A stretch of 64,000 bases of DNA from Siderastrea radians (lineage: Eukaryota; Cnidaria; Anthozoa; Scleractinia; Rhizangiidae): the NCBI GenBank assembly GCA_964017195.1, contig OZ024892.1:8041866-8105865 (forward strand), read 5' to 3'. Shown here piece after piece: positions 52,859-64,000 of the stretch. Below the pieces are notes generated by a model that saw only the letters and a program-made list of their open reading frames with translations, did not search any database and was not told the origin of the DNA. The translations under genes were made by a program, and so were the position numbers. Every line of letters starts with the position of its first letter. Positions within the stretch are counted from its first letter, which is position 1.

Positions 52859-53371
52859 CATTTTCGCTTTCATTTTGTCTTTTTATCCCAGAGGAAAGTC
52901 TTCTACGTACCCGTTATTAGTGGCCGTCACGCAACGGGGGAGAAACGTTGCGTAACTTAATAACGCCTGTGTAGGAGATTACAGAGGTGAGGGGTTGGTG
53001 GTGGGCAGGTCTCATGTTAGTATCGGTGACGTCACCAACATGAAATCACGCGCAAGACCTGGGGAAAGCCAGATAAATTCAAGGAGTATTTGAGGGTGCC
53101 AAAATTAAAACCGACGAAGCGCGTAGCTTAAGGTTGACTTGAAATTACGAAGATGATTGCACCTGAACTGTTTTCCACTTAGTCCAATTAAGAATCATGT
53201 CGATAACAAGGCTCGAGATAAAAAGTTCTTTGAAAATAAAAGACATTGATGCTTTACGCTAAGTTTGCAGCACACAAAAAGAACCTATTTAAGGTGCACT
53301 TGATTCACGTGACGAACAATTACCCGCGTGAGCCCAGTTCTGCCTTTTAATTCTATCTCGTGCTCAGCTTT

Positions 53372-53810
53372 TTTTGTCTATTTTTTGTTTTTTGTTTCTG
53401 TGTTTAATTCGTTTTTCTTTTGTTTGTTTGTTTGTTTGTTTTTTCGCAAGAGGTCGCACCCTCATAGGCAATGTATTTTCTGTAAAGCAGGAAGGCTATA
53501 GCTCCTCTTTTTCCTGCAGTCTGTCCCCAAGGCAAACAAGTGGGTTCAAGTCTTACCTTTGCTTTAGGCTGCAATCATTATACCACCAAGGGCAGGGTAT
53601 GGGGCGGTGTTGGCCGAAGGTTTCTGTTTTACCCATTGACTTCCGTGCAGCCCAAAACAGCCCCTAAAGGACCATTGTGTTTGTTCAGTTTCTGACGCGT
53701 GATCACTTTGAGTGACAGCAAATGTTTTTGATAAACAATTGATGCATCGGGCACACTTCTAACAAAATGTGCCTAAACTGAAGGACTCACTTAAAATAGA
53801 CGAGAGTTAC
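53372..53810. other. About 440-bp insertion in the B-C interval
   Basis: Extra sequence relative to the A-B interval (junction near 11055). It holds a (GTTT)n tract and GGGTTCAAGTC, which resembles a pol III B box, but no convincing A box. It may be a SINE-like insertion or a deletion from the other copy. Confidence 0.3.
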
Positions 53811-55095
53811 ACAAAGAAAAAGAAGAAGAGTTTCCTTGTGAAATTGATGCAAAACTTGGCCTTGGTACAGGTTGACACTTCTAGATGAAAATTTCCTCAT
53901 TCCTGAAAGTTTAGGTGAAATTTTTTCGCGTCGAAGGAAAGACTATCAAATGGCCTACAAACTCAAAGAAAAAAATCCAATTGAGAACCAAAAACAAAAT
54001 TTTGGATTGGACGCATGCCTGAACTCAAATATGCCAAACAACCTCGGAAATGGAAGAAAAGTTTAGTTTCTATGCTGCAGAGGAAGTTGCATGTATAGAG
54101 GTTTGGACCAGGATTTAAGACGACAGGAGCCAAATTAAAGCCTTCATGGCATAAAATGGTGGGTTTTTTTTCTGAAAACCTTGTAGTGAATGGTTTAATC
54201 AGCATTTTTCAGACCCCCCCCCCCCGTGCAATTCGCACTACTTTTAGGCAACTGCTTTCTAGCCTCTCGCCGCTCCCCCTCCCTTGGCCCCTTTCGCTCC
54301 CAAATTTGATCATCTATTATCATCACTGCCGTGATCAACATCGTCGCCGTCGCCATCACCAACTGTGACAGTCCTCAGCCTCATTGCTGTGATCTGAAGG
54401 GCTATCATTGTCATCTGCACCGCCCCTTTTAGTTAGATATGCGTCATAAGGACGAAGCGCTTTACCTTTTTTCTGTTTTAAATGGGATAATTGATAGTGC
54501 GCCAGTTGTTCTCAAACATAGTGGGTATATTCTTTCAGATCATGTCGAGCTGTTCATTGTTCGTTTCTGTTTTTGCCGTTATTATACCGTTGCAGAAACA
54601 AAAGATGGTCTAGATATTCTCTGACATGGTTTCTGTCGAAAATGTAATTCTTACAAAATCTTCCAACGCTCGGCCGGTCTAACTATACGAAGAATACTAT
54701 TAGAAAACGTCTTTTTTTTAACTGGGTCCTTGGCGGTAATTATCGATTTCACGAACTGTTTGCTAGCGCTTAACTAAGCTCATGGCGAGAAATTTGGGAC
54801 AGGCATGCGCAATGACAGTTGACACTTAGAAAATATTAGGGCATTTGACAATACAGACAATTGACTGAGAAAAGAATAAAAATCGAAAAAAGCTGTCCTC
54901 AAAACATTCGCATGCCTCAGTTTCTATCAGATTCGATTAGTACTGCTGTTCCTTCAACTGAATTTGCTTTAATTCTCACCTTGCAAGTTGTATCCTTTGC
55001 GGTTTTGAGATAAACAGTAAGCATAATTTTTTAACAATCGATAACAAGCTTTGTGTGACTGTCCTCTCCAAAAGGCCAAATGATACCCTACTTAA

Positions 55096-57329
55096 AGTGC
55101 CACTGGGAACAGAATTTTGGTATTCCATATTTTTTCATTTTCGAAATTAGTCTGTTGTTTTTAGTCACCATGCCAAATTTCAACTCATTACGACGACTGG
55201 AAGTCGCTTTTTTCGGACGGTTTTTGTCGAGATTTTACGGCCGCCATTACTGGCCCTTGTTCCGGAAGCCGGCTTGCGAATTAGCGGAAGTGACGTTAGA
55301 GGCTCACCTCAAACTTAGTACCTTCCATACGGTTACTTGCCACGGGAAATTTAACTCTCGTCCAGGGAAGATTTCTTGCCAACCGTTTGCTGTACGACCT
55401 TGAAATTTTCGTTGCTGCAGCAGTTATAAAGGGTATTACTTGTGTTGTACAATGCTACAACAATAAATCAAGCCACCGAGCTGGTATTTCGCTTCATCAA
55501 AGCCTTGTGAGCGGACCCGCAATGGAAAAATGGATAATGTTCGTACTCACACACAGTGCAAATTTCAACCCGAGAGGTATGTTTGTCGGCTGTTCTGATC
55601 ACCACGGACGAGCCAGAGGGCTGTTCATGTCGAAGGATCCCAGAGGTCGATTATTCCATTGTCCATTCCAACTATATGGGGAAAAAAGATCCGGAAAAAA
55701 CGAGACGAAAGGTACCTAATCTTAACACAGTTGAAGTGATAGTTTGTTTCTTTTTCAACGTATCCGCCATTGTGCAAAACTTATTTTCTTTTAACGTATT
55801 TTAAAATTTATTTTGCTTGTGGAAAACCCTTGCAGTTCTGCCGTCTGCTGGCGCGAAGATCTTCGGCGTAGCCCTGATAGAATGCATCCTGGGCGAATGC
55901 AGGACCAATAGTTTGTATTGCTTAGCTTTTTCTCTTTTTTTTTAAATTCCGCGTGTGTTAATATATTTCAAACCAGTAATCGCTTAGAAGCATGGTCATT
56001 TATTTTATAGCATACCATCCTGGATGTCGAGAAACTTTTCTCCTTATTCCCTGTCGGTGAAGAGTCGATTGACATTATTGTTCAAAATATATAAGGGCTT
56101 CAACAGGTCGCTCGTCTTGCGTGGAAATTTAAGTTGGGAAAAAATATCACACACCACTATTTGTCTAAGGGGTTTACAATGTTATTTCTTTTAACTGTCA
56201 TAGCAATCTTAGTAAATGAACTACCCTGAAAAATGATTGGATATCAAGTTATTATTTTTACGCAATGAATAAAGCAAGTGAAAGCTTCGTTTCCTCGACG
56301 GTCCGCATGTTGTTGTTGAGCAGCAGAAGATTTTCCTTGTAGCTTTGATTTGCACTACAAATATTTAGATTCCGGTCACACAAGACCTCCAGTTCTTAAA
56401 AAAAGGTCTTGGTTTATTTCACTTTTTTCGGCTCAAGTTAAGAATTCTACAAAAACTTCAAAATGTTTAGAAACGCCAAGCACTGTGTTTCAATGCATTT
56501 ATTGACCACTGTGCTATGATGGACACGATCTTCATCAGCTGACTGCCAGATGACTACAGCATTACGGCTCTTCAAGAAAGTTTCCCATACTATGCTAAGA
56601 ATGGCCAAAAATCTCAATGCTTTACAATATATAATGAATATAAACAACGGCAGACAAAATATAGCTTCTTTTATTTCTCCAGAGAAGCGAACAATAAAAT
56701 CAATCGACCGATCAATCGATCGCGAGGATCGTGAGCATCAAATTCTAGAATTTTTATAGGTGTTTTGTCTAAATTGCCAAAGCTTAAAACATCGGTTTTT
56801 CGAATAGCTGGACAGCGACTTATCTGTTGGAGAAGAGTTATCCGCTGTTATCACTGTATAAGCATTATTTCGCGCATATTTTGAACTCCTGCCAATAAGG
56901 CGAGCAAAACAACTTTGAACAGTTTGTTTACAAGCTTATAAGTTAAAATCTCCTGTCATCCATTTTTACATCGTACGGTAAGAAAAATTCTTCATTTGCC
57001 GAATGAAATGAATCCCCCGATGCTTCGGAAGCTAAAGACTGTTCCGAATCGTAGAAATACTCTTCGGAGGTTTCGCAGTAGGCATCTTGAGCCAAAACAC
57101 AAGGAAACGCGACTGAGGTTAGCCTCTGACGTCACAAGCTATTAAATTGCGCAATCACCCAGGAACACGTTTTCAGTAATGGCGGACACATTTTACGCAA
57201 CTTTGGAGCTAAAAAATATTAGGATGGACAGTTTCTTGTTCAGTTTTCTGGGTAAATATAGACACAACGCGATATTCTGCGACAGAATTTGGCCGAAATA
57301 AACCTACGAATTTTCGTCTCAGTGGCACT
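55096..57329 (+). mobile_element. Second Kolobok-like relic, inverted relative to the first
   Basis: Ends AGTGCCACTG...CAGTGGCACT, with TTAA at 55092-55095 and TTAT at 57330-57333. The content is colinear, in reverse, with 6172-6997 plus 8426-10037. The THAP-like segment (about 55430-55660, plus strand) keeps the second Cys (VVQCYNN) but has a shortened CSDH end and frameshifts. Confidence 0.6.
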
Positions 57330-57734
57330 TTATAGGTCCACCTTCACCCAAACGGCCTTGCGACCGTTTGTTATTGTTTTCAAATGGTTGTATTGTTTTT
57401 CTCGCGATCTGATTGGTTGCCAGAATATTCCTGCGAGCGAGAAAATTGTCACGTAAATTCAAAACAAATCGGAGGAGCCATGTCGCATCGATTTACTTTG
57501 CAAAGTTGCCCCAATCTACGGCCTCAATTCAAATCTTTAGGCTTTTATGAAAGGCATTTACTCCCCCAAAATGTTGGAATTATCTGATGTTCGCCATGTG
57601 AGAGTTTCAATTACAAAGAAAGCGAGAAGTCAGTTTGTTATGTTTGCATTTCTAAGCGCAAGCAAGCGATCTCGGCAGAAGACTCAAACAGTTACTTGGA
57701 CAGTCGATTGTTTTAGTTTGCAGATTGCATTCTC

Positions 57735-58300
57735 ATTGTCTTGTAAGGTAACAGTGATTTTAAACCCGATCCTGACACCAAGGATATTTTTCAACCCGTC
57801 CGTATCTTGTGCGCGTACCGCCGCGACAATAATTTACGTGACATTTTGGTAAAGAGCAGCCTTCAAACAACAGGACCTACCGATGGAGAATCAGGGACTT
57901 TCCCTTGTGGCCGTCCCCGCTGCGTAACCTGCGCCCATACCAACCCTTCGCAGACCCTCGACGCCCCGGGCGGTCAACTCATATTCGATCGAGGGCAAGT
58001 TCACTTGCACGACCAGTAATTTGATTTACGTCCTTTCGTGGGCAAATGTCCCAAGCTCTACATCGGGGAAACTGGGAGACGCCTCGGCGACAGATTCCGC
58101 GAGCACCTACGATCAGTTGGCGCGAATACTGACCTCCCTGTTGGGAAACATCTCTCGTCCCCAGGACACAGTGTGGGCGATATGCTAGTGTCCGTAATCT
58201 GTGCGGGGTTCAGGACAACGATGGTGCGACGCAGCAACGCAACGATGGTGCGACGCAACTTTACAACCAAATGGAATGAACATTGACTTTGCATTTCTCT
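57735..58300 (+). pseudogene. Penelope-like element C-terminus with GIY-YIG endonuclease
   Basis: Translated pieces read RILCAYRRDNNLRDILVKSS, then PCGRPRCVTCAH, then KLYIGETGRRLGDRFREHLR and a PVGKHL-type segment. This is the order found at the end of Penelope-like retroelements: the linker, a Cys-rich CxxC region, then the GIY-YIG nuclease. Two frame breaks separate the parts and no reverse transcriptase is present, so it is a 5'-truncated relic. Confidence 0.75.
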
Positions 58301-60446
58301 GATTGTTACTTTTTAGCGCGCGCGCGTGTCGTAGATACATTTTTGACGTTCAAAATTAACCGACGCGCGTTACTGCTTAACGGCATTATTTCTCACTGAA
58401 GAAGAGACAGCAGTCTCGAAACGTCTGAGGATTTTCCCCCATTTTCTATTTCAAGCGCAGAGACACTAATTTTAATTTACCTTAAGAATATCTCGATTTA
58501 CATGCGCTACACAGTTTTAATGCAATTTTCCGTTTTAAGTGATTTTAAAGGCCCCTCCTAGCCATTATAGAGGTTGGTCTGAAGGGAAATAAACAGCGTA
58601 TACGACTAAATAGCAACTCACTGATTATCGCTCGCAAAATAGCACTTGTCCGGTGACTCCCGCATTACAATTTTAACCTTTAAAAGCCAGCCGTACGTGT
58701 GTACTAATCGATCAAATCTCGCTGAACCTATGGTTGACTGAGAAACGAATTATTTTAATTCAATCGTACGACGATAGCTACAGAGGAGGAAAAAGAAAAC
58801 AGTCTTGCAAAACCATTCATTTATTACACTCGCGAGCCGCTCTGTTTACATCGCGCGAATAAAATCAAATCAAACGAAACAAACTTACTTGCCAAGGTCC
58901 CGCATCCAATACAATCAGGAATTCAAACAACATCACTACAAGAGATTTATAAAATATCTGTTTCTGTTCTTCATAACACAAGCTCCTCTGAGACGAATAC
59001 TGACAACATTTTCCTTCGGCATAACCGTGCAGTATCTTTAACTGCGAGGTATCATTTGGCAGGAAACATATTGGACGAAGTAAGAGAGAAAAAAAATACG
59101 TTTGGCCGTCTCAGTCACAAAATAATTCCAGGAAACAACAGCCTGATAATTGAAGAATAAATTCCTGCATGCTTGTGGACAATTTTCGACAAGATGGCTC
59201 CGGAGGAAACGGATTTTGAAAGAAACCCCGCTCAGAAACAATTGCCTGTTACACGAAATTCATAAAACAGCAAGCGCGGCGCGCATGGCCTTTTGGGTAA
59301 AGGTGGGCCTTTAAGCGTTCCAGTTCGCGTCAGAATTCATCGTGCACACCAGTTTCCATCTCTTACGTGAACTCGAAGGCGCTTTCTTTCAGGTCGAAGT
59401 ACATTTAACATTCGCCAATTTGAATCCTCTGCGGTATCCAGAAGGAAAAACATGGTAAATTTCAGTAAACATCCCACGGCTAATATCTACCGTCTTCGAT
59501 CTGCAATATTTCCACTGAAAATTATCCAAATTTCCTGCAGAACATCTCGTTCGGAAGAAAATTTATTAATTTTTCTGTTGCTTTTCAAATTTTGGGCAGT
59601 ATTTTTGGTCAGCAGCTTTTATTTAAGAGTAAACATCGTTGTGTTTCACCCTTCCATCTGTATCGTGACTATGAGCCCGTGTCACACCGCTTTTAACAGC
59701 GGCTTATGCCATTTTAAAGAGGTTTCAATGTAAGCTGCACGGAAAAACATGTCTCAGATTTCTCGCCATGTTGAAATAAGGAAATTATGAAGACATCCTT
59801 GTCATGAAACCTTGACAATATGGAAATTATGGAGACAACTTTGTGATGAAACCTTGATAATTTGGAATAGTCTGAATAAAAAGTCGGCAACCCCTGAAAT
59901 GGTTTGATATACTTCTAACCAAGATTTGAGCAGAAATCGCACTAGCCTCTAGTTGTTATCCAATATTTTTTCAAAACTTTGCAGTCCCTGGAGTTTCAGA
60001 ACGTTTATCTGATTTGTGCCCCATATGGATAATTTCTGAATGTAAAAAGGAGTTCTCAGGCGCAAAAATCTTAGCAACACTAGCGAAGATGGGCCGCTTT
60101 TGGTTTTCGACGGATCCAAAGATTTCCAAAGATCGTCCGAAAAAAAGCCGAAGACGATGGCATTCCAACAGAGGACAAGGTTACAGTGTTTAGCAGCCAC
60201 TAAATTCCATAATTCAAGTATTGATTTACAGCAGTCCCCGCTAAAATTAATTATTTTTTTTAAGACAAGCGTTAAAAGAAGTTAAAAATCCAAAGAAACA
60301 CTAACTTAGTCGTGTATTTGTAAGAAAGTACGCCAAGCAAGACCATTTGGCTGCCGATAAATGTTGTAAAAAGCGACTAAATATTGACCAATTTATGGCA
60401 CTGTGAACAAAATTATGGCATTTATTATTATAAACCAACCCTGAAC

Positions 60447-60746
60447 AAAACTGAATGCAAGGCTGGCACTACGGCAAAGGGCTGATTTATTTAAGGCCAA
60501 TATTTCGGCTAACAAAATTGGCCTTCCTCAAGGCCAGAGCTATACAGAAGGAAAATGTTAGCTGAAATATTGGCCTTAAATAAATCAGCCCTTTGCCGTA
60601 GTGCCACCCTTGCATTCAGTTTTGTTCAATTACACTTCGAGTGACATCTGGCCCCAGCATCTCTACACCAGAGATCCGGCGGCAAAACCGAACCAGTGCG
60701 GTTTAATTACGCGTCGTGTGGACCTCTGCATTCAAATGTTATATAT
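60447..60746. mobile_element. 300-bp insertion with long hairpin
   Basis: Flanked by AACCCTGAAC direct repeats (60437-60446 and 60747-60756) and missing from the A-B interval (near 12890). Its first 190 bp fold into a hairpin with arms of about 70 bp containing GGCCAATATTTCGGCTAAC and its complement. Confidence 0.65.
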
Positions 60747-61362
60747 AACCCTGAACACACTAAGGGTCAAAGGGTTAGTCATAAACGGTTTAGAAAAATT
60801 AACATGTTTGTCGTCGAGGTTTTCGTGTTTGCGATGTTTACACTGAAAAAAAGCCAACCAGTGTCTAAGAGTTGTTATCGTCTTCCTCATCGGAAGAGGG
60901 AAGTACAAATCCTTTAATTACTGGTGCAGCTTGCATTTCTAGGATCATTGTTTCGAAGCCAACATTTGGTATTTTTTTTAAACGCAAAGAGGGCCAAAAG
61001 GTAACGTATTATTGACTAGCTGTTAATTTCGGCCTTCTCAGAGTCAGCTTCTAATCGATCTTATACAGTGAGCCGTTCTACTGAGCAGTACTTTCGATGT
61101 GGCCGTCATCGTGTTGTCAATATTTCTCAACTCACCATTCAGTAATTTTCTCAGTCGCAAAAATAAACCAGAGATCATGCCGATAGAGTTCTTCGCTTGT
61201 TAAAAAATTTCAGTGATGTCTAAAAGCAACTTACGACTAAAATACTCCGTGTAAGCTGAAAGCCAACTCTGTACAAATTTAATCTCTATAAATATGATGT
61301 GACCTTTTTCATTTTTGTTAGTCTTGGTTGACAGGTTTTCACATAAACAGCAAAGAAGAATC

Positions 61363-64000
61363 ATGAATTTGCATCATTTTGCTCTTCTGCTGTTGTGGCT
61401 AGCTTGCAAAAGAAAATGGGTAAGTTAAACATACCACATCTTGGAATTTATCTACTTTTACAGAACAGCGTTTTATTTTAATACTAAATAACTCGCTCAC
61501 TCCGCAAAACCAATTTTTAAAATTTGAAATCAATATTTTACGCAAACAATCCACTTAATTTATCTAGATACCGATTTTTGGCCAAATCGTTTGAGATCTT
61601 CTTAAGGCCACGTCACCAAAAAATATAAACACATTTACACACACTTTGCTATAAATTTAGAATGGTTCGTTATCTCAGCCAAAATATGCATCACAAGCGT
61701 GCTTTTCAAGAATAAAATCCACAAAAAGCCAGTTCCGTTCACGGTTTCGGTGTCCGCATTGTAAGATGGTTGGTGACATTCCGCATCTCCCTAAATAAAG
61801 AATTTCTAATTTTTATGAGTTGTACTCTCTCATCCCATGTATACTCACTTTTATGAAAAGTTTTGTTGTTGTTGTTATTGTTGTTGTTTTGCACAAAGAA
61901 GCAGATCCAGCTTCCGCTTAGGGATAGTCGAGTGAGAAGAATATGCTAACATGCACGAAATTCGCCTATCGTGTGGAGACGTGGCAAGCGTGTGGTCAAC
62001 ACACGCGTGTGGTCAACATACACGCGTGATTGTTATTCGTTAACAGAAGTGTTAGGTTCTAAAAGACCATGGTGCCCCGTCGGTTAGGAAGTAAAACACA
62101 AAAATTTGGATTTATCAACTGAGTTGATAAGGTAAATTGGCCGCCATAGAGAAATTGAAGGTTCTCGTTTCGAGCGTTCTTCTGAGCTCGTAGTCTCATT
62201 CAGTTGATAATGAGGTACTCTGATAAAGTGAGCGACAGCAGTAGTCTATGAGCGCGCGTAATCATATTCAGTGGCAATCTCGCCCCATTAGCTGCTTTTC
62301 TTATTTTCCTGTCTTGCTTATTTGCCTCCCAACAGATATAGACCATTTCCATTTATGTTCCTTTTCCGATTTCTTGCTTGCATGCCCGCTTAGAACTTCA
62401 CACGATCTTTCGCCTCCTTGCATCGCTTGCTAAATATTTCCTTTTTTGGCTTCTAGGCTCCCTTTTCTCCTCTCTTTTATCCTTCCTTTTCAGGCTTTTT
62501 CTCTTCGTCGCGACTCCCTTCCTCTCTTGAAATTTCGGGGCTCCCTTTCCCCTTAACAGCTTGTCTTCTTACCTTTCCCTCAACTGACCTTTTCACTTGC
62601 TTTCATACTTTACTTCTTTCCGTTCTCTAATATGAATTTAAAACCCACTTCTTCCTAGTTTTGTTGCTTCCTCGCTTATAATCAATGCTCTTTTGCTTCT
62701 TTGCGTCAATTTACTTCCTTGAATCTTAGTTTTGGTATCTTCAGTGTTTGTTCCTTGCTATCCCACTTCCTGTGTTCCTTTCCTCAAGACAAGAGTACAT
62801 TTGAGTATACTAGTTTAGCATTGTGTTTACTGTTGCATTTTCTGTGCAGTGCACCAGTTATAGGCAGACCTGTAAAAGGAAATGCAATTTTTTTTCTCTG
62901 CAGGTAGTTCGAGGATGTTCCCCGAATTGTACCGTAATCGAACCTGGTGGTAAGCAAGATATCATAGTTCCATGAATTTTTGTAAGCCTTCTCTTCCTAG
63001 ACCCAGCTATTCAAAGAACTTATAATTATACTAAACTTATCTAGTGGATTATTTCGTTCTTTTTGTCTCTTTGTTTGTTTGTTTGCTCGGTTTTTCCTGG
63101 AAATACAGCCGGTGGACTTGAATGTGACGGTGCAACAATCAACTTGTGTAGGAAGTATTCTGCATCTTGGAAAGTAGCTCGAATCGACTGGGATCAGTTG
63201 CAACTGTCTGGTTGTAAGGAAGGACAGCCTCAAGCAGGCGACCAGATGTTGTTGTTTGTGAGCCGCGGGAAGCTGTACAACTACGGGAAGTACGAGATAG
63301 TGACGATTAAGTTGGTAAACTCGACAAATGACAAAAAAGGGTAAGAACGTCCACGCACTTTATCCTTCCACTTAAAAATTCATGATACGTGACTACAGGG
63401 ATAAAAAGAAAAAGAATCAGCACCACAGGAAAGTTCTAGAAGTATTGTTGAGGATCATCCAGTCGCTTGTTATGTCAGCGAATGTTCCTTCGTCTATCAA
63501 GATGCTGTTAAGATTCGAATTCTTCCTTTCTGAAAAAGTCTTCTTCTAACTCTCTCTCTTAACTGTCAAGAATCCGTGTCAGTATAATGCCCTTGACCCT
63601 TCGAGGCTTAATTCAACCATGCAGGGGCTCACTTACGTAGTTATTATATAGAATACACAAAGCTTGAGGCTTTCTTCAAATTTGACTTAGTTTCTTCGTC
63701 TGCTTAATCTTCGTGTACTTCATAAGCAAGGCGGCGGGCAAGAGCTTGACCAACCTACATTTCACTGCCCTGCACCGGTGCAAGTTGTAAGTGGTATTTA
63801 GCGGTGCAAGACAAAGCTTTAATGCTCTATTTTCATTTTTGTGACATTTTATAGGGTACCTATCTGCCATGTCACCTTGATCCAGCCAATCGGCTTCTTT
63901 CTGACGAGAGACCAACACACTTGCGTGATCGCCCAGACGTTACCGTTTTTTGGCAAAGTGTCGTTACGCAACAAATGCATCTTGACATGTGACCAGCAAA
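61363..64000 (+). CDS. Secreted glycine-rich protein, copy C (exons 1-4, 3' end outside window)
   Basis: Exon 1 61363-61419 (signal peptide MNLHHFALLLLWLACKRKW), exon 2 62904-62949, exon 3 63109-63340, exon 4 from 63855 to the window end. All borders are canonical. The exon 3 donor is intact here (GG|GTAAG at 63341), so the reading frame passes into exon 4. Sequence identity to copy B exons is high, with a few substitutions (such as VVHGC to VVRGC in exon 2). Cys residues of exons 2-4 are conserved. As the only copy whose start is intact within the window, it is the best guide to the real protein. Function unknown; secretion is inferred. Confidence 0.75.

Larger units (their letters stand above)
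54781..59770. mobile_element. About 5-kb insertion with CATGGCGAGAAAT inverted ends
   Basis: The ends CATGGCGAGAAATTTGGGAC and, inverted, CATGGCGAGAAATCTGAGAC (about 21 bp, two mismatches) bound a block absent from the A-B interval (uninterrupted site near 12214). No clear target duplication remains. The block contains the second Kolobok-like relic and the Penelope-like remnant, so it is composite. No transposase was recognised. Confidence 0.55.

Noticed and set aside
53372..53700. Possible tRNA-derived SINE from a B-box-like GGTTCAAGTC
   Set aside because: No acceptable A box at the right distance and no tRNA-like fold, so kept only as an unexplained insertion.

Overview
The window looks like nuclear DNA of an invertebrate metazoan, most likely a cnidarian (coral or anemone). 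It has small exons with GT..AG introns in AT-rich DNA and many MITE-like inverted repeats. It also carries decayed LINE and Penelope-like sequence and one complete Maverick/Polinton (adintovirus-like) element. The species call is an inference from gene and transposon style; no conserved host housekeeping gene is present.

The host backbone is a tandem array of at least three copies of one gene for a secreted, glycine-rich, cysteine-containing protein. I do not recognise its function. Copy A is represented by its last five exons (464-5802). Copy B has exons 1-5 at 13963-17585 and exons 6-11 at 45133-51227. Copy C starts at 61363 and runs off the end. Exon lengths and phases match between copies. 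Copy B looks broken: its exon 3 splice donor is GT>AT with an in-frame stop, exon 6 is one base out of frame, and its intron 5 is about 27.5 kb long. The two intergenic segments (5.8-13.9 kb and 51.2-61.3 kb) are also duplicates, so each later insertion can be dated against an empty site in the other copy.

Intron 5 of copy B holds a stack of nested insertions. A defective LINE (about 21.25-44.6 kb) carries a TTAA-flanked MITE. The LINE is split by a Mutator-like element with 86-bp TIRs and a 9-bp target duplication (25605-43461). That element is in turn split by a 16,422-bp Maverick with 270-bp TIRs and a 6-bp target duplication (25899-42320).

The Maverick appears intact. On the minus strand, reading leftwards from 37.9 kb, it encodes: an acidic PPxY protein, penton, a small basic pVI/pX-like protein, the major capsid protein, two paralogous virion proteins, two tandem adenain-like proteases, a small Cys-rich protein, a parvovirus-type phospholipase A2 protein, a D,D,E integrase with chromodomain, a NUMOD1-like protein and protein-primed DNA polymerase B. 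On the plus strand it encodes a packaging ATPase, a fibre-like protein and a two-hydrophobic-segment protein. A further minus-strand gene of unknown function lies at the right end.

The most notable observation is a textbook -1 ribosomal frameshift signal joining the phospholipase ORF to the integrase ORF: a T TTA AAC heptamer directly before the zero-frame stop, a 7-nt spacer and a 14-position stem with one mismatch. The integrase's first catalytic aspartate lies upstream of its first ATG, so an active integrase seems to require this event. Other points of interest are protease duplication through a recombination junction inside the next gene, a polymerase C-terminus encoded in the TIR, adenain consensus sites in putative core proteins, two upstream motif classes, and a cluster of perfect palindromes.
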